Assembly (NCBI RefSeq): GCF_037176765.1
Contig: NC_090034.1
Location: 90,791,000 to 90,854,999 of the forward strand
Reading direction: 5' to 3'
Source of the DNA: Anolis sagrei
Lineage: Eukaryota; Chordata; Lepidosauria; Squamata; Anolidae
DNA length: 64,000 bases
The notes beneath the pieces were generated by a model, which had not been told where the DNA came from, searched no databases, and saw only the letters and a program-made list of their open reading frames with translations. This document shows positions 10,831-20,560 of the stretch, in pieces. Numbering within the stretch: the first letter of the stretch is position 1; each line of letters opens with the position of its first letter. The position numbers and the translations under genes were made by a program.

Positions 10831-11623
10831 GAAGAGCAAACCACAGACTACCTACTACAATGCAACCTGAGCTCTGCCACATGCACAATGGAGGACCTTC
10901 TCACAGCAACACCAGAGGCACTCCCAAGTGGCCAGCTTCTGGTCAAAGGACATTTAGTATAATGCCAAGTTCTTTTTTAACTTTGTTTCTAAATGAATTT
11001 TAACTGTACCCTCAACTCGGCTTCTGACACAATAAATAAATAAATTGCCTTCATGGAGGCACAGTGAGGTATGACAGGTGTGTCAGCTGGGAAAGAAAGG
11101 CTCCCCTCTTGTGTTTTGTGAGTGTGTCCCATACCCAAGTTTCCCTTGACAGCCAGCATAGGGGCACCTTATGGCAGCTTGTGGCTTCGAAGTCAGTTGA
11201 GCAGTGGATCCACTTTGTGTTCTGTTGAGGTTCAGTGGATGAAGCCCATCACCCAAATAGGTTCAGAAACATGTAAAAAAAATTTTTTCCAGTTTAAACT
11301 AGCATCCAAGGCAGATCCATCTATCATAAACCTGGAAGTCATCAGAAATTGGGGCAAGCTGTTTCACAACCTCCTACTTCTACAAACAGATAATCTCCAG
11401 TTGCCTCTGTTCCCCTCTACCCCTGCACTAATCCATCATCTACTTTTTTCTTTCTGTGTAGACTCGACAAGCCAACCTCCGTGGAGACAATGAAGCTGCT
11501 GGACAACACTCCAGAACTGCACGCATCTTGGCCGATTTAGCCCTTGGGACGGGGGCTGTATACATAATTGTGTATGTTGGCATAATCGTGCTTTATGCTA
11601 ATCTGAAACGTATTGGCCAGTGA
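4528..11623 (+). CDS. Gene A: CD225/dispanin two-pass membrane protein (2 exons, 152 aa)
   Basis: The coding sequence is join(4528..4824, 11462..11623). Exon 1 ends at a GT donor in the context ACAG|GTGAGC, and exon 2 starts after a pyrimidine-rich TTTCTGTGTAG acceptor; both junctions are phase 0. The protein has a Tyr/Pro-rich N-terminal tail (1-73), a Cys-rich hydrophobic segment (about 76-98, CCC at 84-86), a loop beginning T100-R101 with the family G-D pair (107-108), and a second hydrophobic helix (about 121-145). This is the CD225/dispanin layout shared by IFITM, SynDIG and PRRT1 proteins, which act at plasma or endosomal membranes. The lineage ortholog and role are not determined. It is the only cluster member on the + strand and converges on genes B-E. 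The 6.6-kb intron is filled by nested retroelements. A TATA-like box lies at 4336 and AATAAA at 11701. Confidence 0.87.
4859..4990 (-). mobile_element. LINE-A 3' tail fragment
   Basis: The reverse complement matches the TTTGCAAA, CAATACAA and CATGATAAATAAA end seen at the 3' ends of the LINE-A copies at 33290, 39680 and 53280. An A/G-rich expansion lies within it. Confidence 0.45.
5220..5440 (-). mobile_element. L2/CR1-type LINE 3' end
   Basis: The motif CTTTATTTATACCCCACCAGC with GGGACTCGGGGCGGC is the reverse complement of the L2-like 3' end (GAGTCCC...TATAAATAAAG). It lies in the gene A intron. Confidence 0.6.
5526..5840. mobile_element. Chimeric SINE
   Basis: The left part (AAGGTTTTCCCCTGACATTAA to GCTAGGTTGGCAGAAGCTG) is one squamate SINE type. 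The right part (CCCTGGGCAACGTCCCTGCA to CACTTCTGACAC) equals the 3' half of the ACA-type SINE seen complete at 20760. The join is at about 5748. Confidence 0.55.
5841..6538. other. Unassigned intronic DNA
   Basis: No recognisable element or coding frame. It lies inside the gene A intron. Confidence 0.4.
6539..6612. repeat. (GAAA)n microsatellite
   Basis: About fifteen GAAA units with a degenerate A/G-rich edge. The long Ser/Phe/Leu open frames here on the - strand are artefacts of this repeat. Confidence 0.9.
6783..7684 (+). mobile_element. LINE-B 3' half (non-LTR reverse transcriptase C-terminus)
   Basis: The segment encodes LSLNIEKTKVLF, an end-of-RT motif, then in the 7029-7592 frame KAIVLPTLPYACKMWT, HQRCLRKSLQISWED and GLKANLKNCGIDTENW, the conserved C-terminal block of a non-LTR LINE. 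It ends CGCCTAAGTAAGTAA, an AAGT-type tail. The frame has been broken near 7025. Copies at 43285 and 50525 share it. I did not assign the clade. Confidence 0.7.
7954..7965 (+). repeat. Left TSD of LINE-A
   Basis: AATTGCCTTCAT is repeated exactly at 11043-11054 and brackets the LINE-A copy together with its nested insertions. Confidence 0.8.
8133..8714 (+). mobile_element. Polyadenylated retrocopy of an unknown transcript, nested in LINE-A
   Basis: The 582-bp insert is flanked by a 9-bp TSD AAGAAATAG (8124-8132 and 8715-8723). It ends with AATAAA at 8676, then an A-rich tail from 8701. These are marks of LINE-driven retrotransposition of a processed RNA. Its 5' half holds three to four units of about 70 bp starting AGTTTTGGAGACTTT, and a poly(G) run lies at 8532. 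The other LINE-A copies read straight through this point, which proves insertion. The source RNA is not recognised. Confidence 0.75.
8963..10830 (+). mobile_element. L2-clade LINE, 5'-truncated, nested in LINE-A
   Basis: The reverse-transcriptase domain is clear: NYRPISNLPF (RT1), DISAAFDTIDHGILLGRLSG, CGVPQDSILPPMLFNIYM and CHLYADDTQLY with the catalytic YADD. It is followed by the C-terminal block DYCNALYLGLP, ARMLTGAPYRERSTLLFKEL and WLPFISRAQFKVQVLTYKAL. A frameshift near 9180 and an in-frame TGA at about 9941 break the frame. The 3' end GTACAAATAAAGTTATAATAA runs into (ATA)n. The TSD is at most 2-3 bp, as often in this clade. Confidence 0.85.
11043..11054 (+). repeat. Right TSD of LINE-A
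   Basis: Exact match to 7954-7965. Confidence 0.8.
11462..11623 (+). CDS. Gene A exon 2
   Basis: Fifty-four codons including the TGA stop. It encodes TRQANLRGDNEAAGQHSRTA, then a helix rich in Ile, Val, Leu and Tyr, and ends NLKRIGQ. It is too short and too spliced to appear as an obvious open frame. It was identified by homology to the second exons at 16409, 29380 and 53886 on the opposite strand. Confidence 0.87.
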   Translation, partial: TRQANLRGDNEAAGQHSRTARILADLALGTGAVYIIVYVGIIVLYANLKRIGQ

Positions 11624-11700
11624 AGATACACTATATAATTGCAACTCTCCGTGTCCCCCAATACACAGAGAAGTCCCACTTTGTCATGTTGTCATTTTTG

Positions 11701-11706
11701 AATAAA
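11701..11706 (+). terminator. Polyadenylation signal of gene A
   Basis: AATAAA begins 78 nt after the stop codon of gene A, a normal position for a short 3' UTR. It is the first such hexamer after the stop. Confidence 0.6.
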
Positions 11707-11904
11707 TAATGAGATGTACTGCAGGGCTGGTTTATGGGTGAGTGCTCATGTAAATATTTGACATGGTGATCAGCAAGTGAACATGTTGCATTTGAGGCAA
11801 GTTCTCGTGATCTGATTGTTTAACTTAGAAAGAAAAAAGATACGCAACTGCGCTTTCATGCCCAGTGGGGAACATGTGTGTTCCAGCCCTACAATACAGA
11901 AATA

Positions 11905-12360
11905 GTATTGTCAAAGGCTTTCATGGCCGGAATCACTGGGTTGTTGTAGGTTTTTTTTGGGCTATATGGCCATGTTCTAGAGGCATTTTCTCCTGATGTG
12001 TCGTGGCTCAGGTTACAAAGATTGTCTTTCACAGCAAATGAGGTGTTTTGCCTGCTCTATGGCAAGCATCCTAAGAGGTAGTGAGGTTTGTTGGAACTAG
12101 GAAAATGAGTTTATATATCTGTGGAATGACCAGGGTTGGGCAAAGAACTCTTGTCTGTTGGAGCTAGGTGTGAATGTTTCAACTGACTACCTTGATTAGC
12201 ATTTGATGGCCTGGCAGTTGTTTGGTGTGGCTTGTTAGTGCCTGGAGCAATCTTTTGTTGAGAGGCGATTAGAAGTCTCTGATTGTTTCCTTTCTGTTGT
12301 TTTGCTGTTGTAATTTCAGAGTTTTTAAATACTGGGAGCCAGATTTTGTTCATTTTCAAG
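11905..12360 (-). mobile_element. Penelope-like element 3' region
   Basis: The terminal block GTATTGTCAAAGGCTTTCAT begins here and is shared with nine other sites in the window. On the - strand the adjoining sequence includes NFNRKEET-like peptides in better copies, as in Penelope-like C-termini. Assignment is by recollected similarity, not by search. Confidence 0.55.
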
Positions 12361-13239
12361 CTTTACAAACTAACACCATTATAGTGCATATAGCCAAGCT
12401 CCATGGCCTCCTTCAAAACTTCTGTAACTGCATCCTGCATTCTGCCACTGGACTGCAGTATTTTCACATCAACATTTTGTGTTTGTTGTTATCTTCTGAA
12501 CATGATCAATGAATGATATGGGTTTTGATATTGTATCTTGGGTTATTTAACAATATGCCAAGGAGTAGTGACCATTTATACAGTTTTACAATTACAAACA
12601 GCCCTTTGAAGACAATCATAATGCCAATGTGGTCCTTGATAAAAATGAGTTTGACATCCCTGATCTAGTGGAATTTCATCAGAAGGACTGAGGAGAAAAT
12701 GGGGGAAAGCAGGGATAGCAGAGGGAACTGTCTTAACCTATTCCCTCCTGTCTTTTCCCATTTTGAGGGATGGACAGTCATCCCATGTCCTTACTCATAT
12801 TTCCCCCATCTTTTCCCCACTTTCTACTGTCTGGAAGCCGTTTGGAGTCAGAATTGAAGCTGGACTTCAAGCTGCATTTACATGAGCTGCAGAAACCGAG
12901 CCCCATGAATTCCCACCAGAAGTGACCTCATGTCATGTCATGGCCTCTGTGGGGCTCCTAAGCGCATGGAGACGGAGCCTGAAGCCCATGGGATGAAGTC
13001 CCATAGCAATAGAGCATACATATTTTTTTTCTGCCCAAAAGGATCACATGCTCCAGCAAGCCAATTGTTCTGTTACATACTCTCCAAATTCTAGCCAAAT
13101 TATTGCCATTCCCTTGACTGCTCAACAATGGTTGCTAAGTCTGCATTTAGAAAAAAAAGAGCAGACCCATTCTCTACATTGCACTATCTGACCACTTGCA
13201 TCCAACTCAGTCCTTCTTTCCTTTCACCCACAGACATAC
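12361..13239. other. Intergenic DNA between genes A and B
   Basis: I looked here specifically for a TR-starting dispanin exon 2 for exon B and found none. No other gene is seen. Confidence 0.4.
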
Positions 13240-13449
13240 CTGTATAGAGTGCACCAAAGTTGCAATACCCAGGTGAAGGCAACAAAGCATGGTGAAGATG
13301 GAGTAGCCCATGTAATTAAGCACACTGGTGGATTGTGACTGTCTGTGGAAGCTGGAGGGCTGGACCCTTGTAGGAGCCTGATCCAGAGGGGCCATAGAGA
13401 TATTGTTACTGTGATGGCAAAGCATCTTTTGCTGATCCTTAGGCTTCAT
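13240..13449 (-). pseudogene. Orphan exon B: dispanin exon 1 without an exon 2
   Basis: Seventy codons from an ATG at 13449 to a good donor (ACAG|GTATGT), phase 0 as in the complete genes. The C-terminal part NYMGYSIFTMLCCLHLGIAT matches the first membrane segment of its neighbours. The Cys run is one residue shorter and the conserved Pro after it is His. The N-terminal tail is short (about 46 residues against 73-90) and lacks the usual MS..Y.K start. Its leader shares a CTTCTCTGCTTAA-type stretch with gene C's leader (near 21517), pointing to duplication from a C-like copy. No TR-starting exon 2 was found between 11624 and 13239 on this strand. A decayed or partial gene is most likely; a gene splicing to a divergent exon is not excluded. 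Confidence 0.65.
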
Positions 13450-14758
13450 AAAACAGATCTCTGTGTTTCTCTGCTTAAGAAATTCCTTTGATTTGAATTG
13501 TGGTCAGGAAAACATATTTGGGTTTCACATCCCAGGAAAAAAGAACGAGGAAGTGAGAGGTGCAAAGCTGATACAGATGTCTTGACAATGAAGGTGTTCC
13601 CATCCCTTGGTCTTACATGGGACCTAAGAGCTCTCTGTCATTTGCCCTGTTGTCAGCCAGGGTGTTAAGTTGCTGAGGGAAAGGGAAGATTATTATAGTT
13701 TTATATTTATTTATATCTCACCTTTTCACTCTAAAATCAGAACTAAAGTAGCTAAAGAAGGGAGGGGGAGAGGATGCTACGTGACCTGTTTTCCTCATTT
13801 CTGAAGTATTGCGGCCTCTGAGTCAAATCCCTCAAACCACATCTTCCATCATCATTGTTGGCCCAAACTTGGTTATTTTACATTGATTCCTAGTAAAGCT
13901 AATCACTAGGTTTGAACTACAGTTTTTAACCAGAGGGTTTTTACTAATCACACTTTGGGTTTTGATTTGATGCATCTTCAAATCAACTCTGATTTATGGC
14001 AACACCTCCCCACGCAAATATTTTCATGGAAATATTTATTTAGAAGACCTTTGACATTGCTTTCCTTATAGACAGAGAGTATGTGACTTGTCCAAGGTCA
14101 TCCAGACATACATTGCATGCATCTACTAGGACTGCAATTTTGTAGACACTTTGGTTGCGTGTGTCATTGACATTTGTGCAAATTAGAGGTAGCAAAAGGA
14201 ACACATGTGAGAATTGAGGTATCCAGCAACGTGGGCACCCAATGCCATGGGAATGGAGGTGCATGGTCAGATATGAATGTCAATAAAAACAGAAAGGCTG
14301 TTTCAATATGGGCATGTATGGCTGGAACTAACAATCTCCCTGCAGCTTTGGCAGTTGGTTGTCATATGACTAACCATAAATCACTATGACGAACAAATAG
14401 TTGAACTAATGCCTTATTCTGATGTGGTTATATGCTGGACATCCCATGAGGCTTTCCAAACTGATTTCAGTTTAGAGTAAAATAGATGTGTGTGGCAGTA
14501 AGAGTGTTAAATGTAGTTAGGATACTGCACAGTGGAGCTGTGATAGGGCCTCCATACAGAGGTGAAAGGAAAGTCGAAATGTGTACTGTTGTACCCCAGC
14601 CAGAATTCACCTTGCACTCAACGCCAGCCAGGAATCCAAAAGGAATGGTAAAATAGTTTATTGAGAAAAGTACATATAAAAAGGAAAAGTTGCTATAAGA
14701 AATAAGAAAGGCAAAATTCAATAGGTAATGGGAAAAAATAGTAAACAAGTAAAAGGCT
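13450..14758. other. Intergenic DNA upstream of exon B
   Basis: A leader homologous to that of gene C lies immediately upstream of exon B (near 13466-13490). The rest has no gene; a short L2-like tail fragment is possible near 13690-13740. Confidence 0.4.
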
Positions 14759-14985
14759 GTATTGTCGAAGACTTTCATGGCTGGAATCACTTAGTTCTTG
14801 TGGGTTTTTTCGGGCTATATGGCCATGTTCTAGAGGCATTTCTCCTGACGTTTCGCCTGCATCTATGGCAAGCATCCTCAGAGGTGACCTCACCTCTGAG
14901 GATGCTTGCCATAGATGCAGGCGAAATGTCAGGAGAAATGCCTCTAGAACATGGCCATATAGCCCGAAAAAACCCACAAGAACTG
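14759..14985. mobile_element. Penelope-like foldback unit
   Basis: Two near-identical arms of about 110 bp meet head to head around 14885 (CAGAGGTGACCTCACCTCTG). The outer ends are the Penelope terminal block. A 12-bp direct repeat with one mismatch (14747-14758 and 14986-14997) flanks the palindrome, so it inserted as a unit. Confidence 0.75.
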
Positions 14986-14997
14986 AAGTAATAGGCT

Positions 14998-15740
14998 AAT
15001 CGAAACCAACAATAGGGGAAAACACCCCAAAGGCAATAATCAAAACAGTTCAAATCTGTTCCATAAAACAAGGCACACGAAAACTGGAATCAAAACATGA
15101 GCACAATCCAGGAAAACAAGAATCAAAACATGAACATGAATTCAAAAGCAAGACTATAGAAACTTCTTAAAACATGAATTCAAATGCCCAAGATCTTAGA
15201 CTCAAAACATGAACTGGAAACATGGCTCAAGATCCTCACTTTGTAGCGTTGCTTGATCTAAAGGGAAAAATTCTCTGATTTGAGGTCCACAAGCCATGAA
15301 GTCATGCCTGTGACCTTACCTGCCTTGCCTATGAGATTTCTCACAGTCTCTGTGACTTTCTTAATTTGCTTGCTTCTTCCCTAATATGAAGACTAAGATT
15401 TCTGCTAACGGCAGGTGTGTTATCAGGTGACCTTTCTCACCCACCCAACTCCTTATCTGGGGTTGCTATGAGACATCTAGGGAAAAGCCATCTCCCTGTC
15501 TGTTGGATTCTGAGGCAACTGTGATGCAGCAGGAATGGCAGCAGCAGTGAGTGCCTGGGGCAAGCCGGGCAATTAGGGAGGCTTCCTTTGCAAGGAAATA
15601 AACATTACAAGGGAAGAGAGAGACAGAGGGCGAGCCACTGGGAGCCACCCAAGTGATGCTTAATTGGGGTGAAGGTACACAAGAGGCTACCATTGCACTT
15701 TTTCTCCTTGTGTGAGGAACTTGCCTTTTCCAGGGCCCTG
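14998..15740. other. Unassigned intergenic DNA
   Basis: AAAACATGAA-type phrases recur between 15090 and 15220, suggesting a decayed minisatellite or repeat. No gene is seen. Confidence 0.35.
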
Positions 15741-15860
15741 ATCCCCAAGAAGGAAGGAAGGAAGGATGGATGGATGGAAGGAAGGAAGGAAGGAAGCGAA
15801 GAAGGACTTCAAGAAAGTGAGGAAAGAAAGATGTAAAGGGAGGGAGGAAGGAATGATGCA
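15741..15860. repeat. GGAA-rich simple repeat
   Basis: GGAAGGAA and GGATGGAT units with A/G-rich edges. Open frames across it are low-complexity artefacts. Confidence 0.85.
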
Positions 15861-16175
15861 AGGGAGGGAATGGGGCTTGGAGATAGGAGGCCAGTGAAGA
15901 TTTGAACAGATGCTGCAATTGACCCCTGGGCCAGACTGTGAACATTCCTGCTCTAAACCATCTCATCATGTGAAGATAAATCCTGACTTTTGATTACTGT
16001 CAGCATTAAGACAAATAAAATCGACTTTCTCAGTGAATGCATAGACCAGTGTTTCCTGTAGGACTTTCATTACCAGTCCTTAATTTTAATTTAGTTTAAT
16101 TTGGGATAATTCCGTATTGTAGAGCTGTTTCGTACATGACACCTTCTGACACAGGTGAGACATTGCCTATATTTT

Positions 16176-16181
16176 TATTTC
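16176..16181 (-). terminator. Possible poly(A) signal of gene C
   Basis: AATAAA on the - strand, about 230 nt after the gene C stop. The position is plausible but unproven. Confidence 0.3.
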
Positions 16182-16408
16182 TAAGTTGAGCATTCAGATC
16201 AAGAGATGTTGCCAGAAATGCCAACTCTTTGTAGATTATACATCCCCTTGCTAATCTTTTCGTAAAATATTCCCACATACATCAGTCTAGTTTTGTAGCA
16301 CATCCCATTATTGGATAATTAATAAAAATGGCAAGTAGAAAAGTTTCTGCAGGTTGAAGGACTAGAAGAGCTGGATATGCTTCAGGTTTTGGTCATGCAG
16401 TGCAACCT

Positions 16409-16585
16409 TCATTGGCCAGTAGGTGGTTGTTGATTATGTATCTTATTAGCCATGATCATTACTAAGACAATGTACACAATTATAAATACAAGCCCCACCC
16501 CAAGCGCTGTGTTGGCCAAGATGAGTGCAAGCCTGCTGTTTCGTTGACCAGCTGCAATGTCTCCACGTTGGTAGGCCTCTCGGGT
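16409..16585 (-). CDS. Gene C exon 2
   Basis: Fifty-nine codons with stop. It encodes TREAYQRGDIAAGQRNSRLA, then LILANTALGVGLVFIIVYIV and a polar tail. The open frame that overlaps it on the same strand is a different, meaningless frame. Identification rests on the acceptor and on alignment to the other three second exons. Confidence 0.88.
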   Translation of the reverse strand, partial: TREAYQRGDIAAGQRNSRLALILANTALGVGLVFIIVYIVLVMIMANKIHNQQPPTGQ

Positions 16586-19500
16586 CTAGAGAGAAAGAGA
16601 TTAGGTGATGAATTAATGTGTGTGTATATATATGTGTGTGTGTTAGAGAAAGACAGTGTGTGAGAGAGGAATGCAACTGAAAAATACAGTATTTCTGTGC
16701 AGACATAGATCTACAAGTTTGCTTGAAATATGTCAAACATTCTTCTCATTAACAGTATTACAGTACAACTTTCCCAATTCCATTTTGAAGTAAGGTAGAG
16801 CAAAGTGCAGTTTGTAGGCCACATGCTATCTCTAAACTTTATTTTTAAGTGTACTGACCCCCCCCCCCCCGGTCAATCTCCAAGAGTCCTCAAAGCCCTC
16901 ATTTTTTGCTTTTATTTTTTGCTTTTGTTGCATATTTTGAAGGTTTTACAGTTTTGGGGCAAAAGGACAAGCAAATTGCATCAGTTTCACACCTGTCAAG
17001 TGTCAACTTCAAACTAGATGGAGTCCCACAAACATGCAAAACATATTCCATAACCTCAAAACACCCCAAATATATCCCCCATTGTCCTTCACAAAATGGC
17101 AACAAGAAATGGCACAAGATTGTTTCTGGTTGTCATTTTGGATAGATTTTGATCAAGATGTTAGGTTGAGGTTGTGTAGTAAAAATCACTGCACCACCCT
17201 ATGCTGGTTGCACTACTTCATCTTTGTAGAGCAGTGGTTCCCAACCTTTTTTTGCCCAGGGACCACTTGGCCAGGGACCACTCTCCAATGTTAGTACCAA
17301 AAGGATTACAAATCAGTTTTTGGTCAACTTTAGATTTGGTTTGGTTATTTGGGGTACTGATTTAGAAAATTGCATTGGATGGACCACATCAGCTCTAGCT
17401 TCTGATACAGAACATATGCCATCCAGGAGTCGCCATCTGCTCACCCACAGAAAACCGTATCTAATAAGCCTTGGCTCTATAAGATGGTTTCATGAGACCA
17501 GTTGCTCTTGTTGCAACTGTGTAGTAACAGTGAGGCCACAGACCATATTTTAGTTCTTGTGGACCACTGGTGGTCCATGGACCACAGGTTTAGAACCACT
17601 GTTGTAGAGGATTGCAACTATGCACAGTTTATCACTAGTCTTATGTTATGCTGAAACACATTCCTGTTGTACAAACATGTATGGAGACAAAAATGCTTGC
17701 AGACTAAATTAGTTTTTAAAAGGACTTTGAAGAAAAAACACATAAATTGGGGTTTTCACAGAGCACTAGGTAGCTATGGAAAGTTAGATTAATCATATAT
17801 TTACCTTTTCTGTAAGAAAGCGGGAAGTCACCTTTTATAAAAAATATGTTCTTAGTATACGCGTTAGTATATATGTTAGTTTGTTAAATATATACTTTGT
17901 ATATATTTTGTGAAAGATCTATGTGTTTTGTTAGGTGTGCCTCTGTGGGATGTGTTTGTAATGTATTCAAAGTAAAAAAACAAACAAACATTAAAAATTG
18001 TAAAATATGAACACTGTAATGACTACGGATATATTTGTAAAGACTACTGCTGAAAATTAAGGAAGTACCAGAACAGAATTATAGCTGAAGATCAAGAGGA
18101 TTGATATAAACTTACATAACTTACTTGTGTACTCAAACATATGGGGAGGAGGAGGGTTAGCATTCTATCTAAATTTGACTCAGCTCATGGACACTTACCT
18201 TCATCCTGATGGCCTATTGTTAACTGTATGATATGTTTTAAATGTGTTAATTACTTCTGACCATTATTAGAGTCGTCAAAGGCTTTCATGGCCAGAATCA
18301 CTGGGTTGTTGTAGGTTTTTTTTCGGGTTATATGGCCATGTTCTGGAGGCATTTTCTCCTGACGTTTCACCTGCATCTATAGCAAGCATCCTCAGAGGTA
18401 GTGAGGTCTGTTGGAACTAGGAAAATGGGTTTATATATCTGTGGAATGACCAGGGTAGGACAAAGAACTCTTGTCTGCTGGAGCTAGGTTTGAATGTTTC
18501 AACTGACCACCTTGATTGGCATTTGATGGCCTGGCAGTGCCTGGGGCAATATTTTGTTGAGAGGTGATTAGATGTCCCTGATTGTTTTCCCTCTGTTGTT
18601 TTGCTGTTGTAATTTTAGAGTTTTTTTTAATGCTGGTAGTCAGATTTTGTTCATTTTCATGGTTTCCTCCTTTCTGTTGAAATTGTCCACATGTTTGTGG
18701 ATTTCAACGGCTTCTCAAATCTGGCTGCCAGTATAGCCATATAAATATTGTATATAAGCCATATAAATATTTCATATAAATAGCCATATAAATATTTTCA
18801 CTTCTACTATAGGAACGTGATTAAGAAAAATAAATTTCCAGTTATTACAAGTCCCAGAATCCCTGTCTACTGAGACCCAGAATCCCTGTCTATTGAGAGA
18901 GCTTTGCTTGCCAACAGCTGCTGCTGATAGGAAAAAATAATTGCCTGTGCTCAGACACAAGCAGATCTACTCCCACGAAATTCTTTCTGCCTTGGATAAG
19001 CAAGCTTACAGATAGGTAAAATTACAGCTCAGGGTCAAACATTCAACAAAAACATGAATATGCTATAATGGTAGAAACAGAACAACCAATCAGAAGTTGC
19101 TTACGTGTTGTTTTTACAAGTTTGATATAAAACCATTGTTAAGTACGCCACAAAGGTGTGAATGGTCTTTGTTCTTTGACCAGGATGGTCAAGAGGCTAT
19201 TCATCTCATGTTGATCAACTTGAAATAAAGCCTTGTTGGAAAACCTCATCGGAATCTCATTTCCTCCCTTGCCTTCTGGGCCTGTCACCATAAATTCCCA
19301 GTCTCTAACACTACTATTTTGTCTCCAGTTCTTATGTATATTTCATATACTTTTGCCCCACTGTGTATTGTCAAAGGCTATGTATTGTCAAAGGCTTTCA
19401 TGGCCAGAATCACTGGGTGGTTATGTGTTTTCTGGGCTGCATGACCATGTTCCAGTAGCATTCTCTCCTGATGTTTCACCTGCATCTATGGCAGGCATCC

Positions 19501-20529
19501 CCAGAGATTGTGAGGTCTGGGTTGTTGTAGGTTTTTCGGGCTATATATAGCCATATTCTAGAGGCATTTTCTCTTGACGTTTCACCTGCATCTATGGCAA
19601 GCATCCTCAGAGGTTGTGAGGTCTGTTGGAACTAGGAAAATTGGGCTTATATATATCTGTGGAATGACAAAGAACTCTTGTCTGTTGGAGCTAGATGTGA
19701 ATGTTTCAACAGACCACCTTGATTAGCATTTGACGGCCTGGCAGTTTTTTTTTGGTGTGGCTTGTTATTGCCTGGGGGAATCTTTTGTTGAGAGGTGATT
19801 AGCTGTCCCTGATTGTTTCCTCTCTGTTGCTTTGCTGTTGTAATTTTAGAGTTTTTTTAAATACTGGTAGCCAGATTTAATACTGGTAGCCAGATTTAAT
19901 GCTGGTAGCCAGATTTTGAGGTCTGTTGGAAACTAAACAAGTAAGGTTTATATATCTGTGGAATGTCCAGGGTGGGAGAAAGAACTTTTGTCTGTTGAAG
20001 GTAGATGTGAAAGTAACAATTGGCCACCTTGATTAGTATTTAATGGCCTAGCAGTTTTCAAGGTCTGGCTTCTTACTGACTGGGGGAATCATTTGTTGTG
20101 AGGTGATTAGTTGGCCCTGATTATTTCTTGTCTGGATTTCCCCAGTTTTGAGTGTTGTTCTTTATTTACTGTTATAATTCTAGGGTTTAAATAGATCTAG
20201 GCAAAATGTCAGGAGAGAATGCTTCTGGAACATGGCCATATAGCCCAGAAAACACACAACGACCCTAAGTATAGGTTTTTAATTGATCCATTAATTATCT
20301 TTTTGCAATAACGTGATACAAAATAAAGCACTGTACCAATGCTGAATGGTTGTTATGAAAATTTGCCAGCTCTTCATTTATGAATTTTATAGGTTTTTTT
20401 CCCAGTTGTACATTTTATAGAGAAGATGCCACATCCCAGAGACTGGTTGCTCCATTATGGTGTAGGTCACCTTTATTTCCCTTTTAAGGATATCCAGCCT
20501 AAAAATAATTTCCTTGGGATGTCTGCATC

Positions 20530-20560
<31 letters not shown>

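Larger units (their letters stand above)
7966..11042 (+). mobile_element. LINE-A copy carrying two nested insertions
   Basis: Three LINE-A pieces (7966-8132, 8715-8962, 10831-11042) collate to a 5'-truncated copy ending in AATAAATAAAT. The coding content, readable in the fuller copy at 52205, includes QKWQAQTQNLNQWLIP and EEQTTDHLLQCNLSPATCTM, the C-terminus of a non-LTR reverse transcriptase. A perfect 12-bp TSD (7954-7965 and 11043-11054) shows this is one insertion event. An L2 LINE and a polyadenylated retrocopy landed in it later. Confidence 0.8.

Noticed and set aside
12361-13239. Missing exon 2 for orphan exon B
   Set aside because: The - strand was scanned for a TR-starting, G-D-containing block followed by a helix; nothing convincing was found.
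15466-15969. 167-aa open frame on the - strand
   Set aside because: It crosses a GGAA simple repeat, has no recognisable domain and no neighbouring splice structure.
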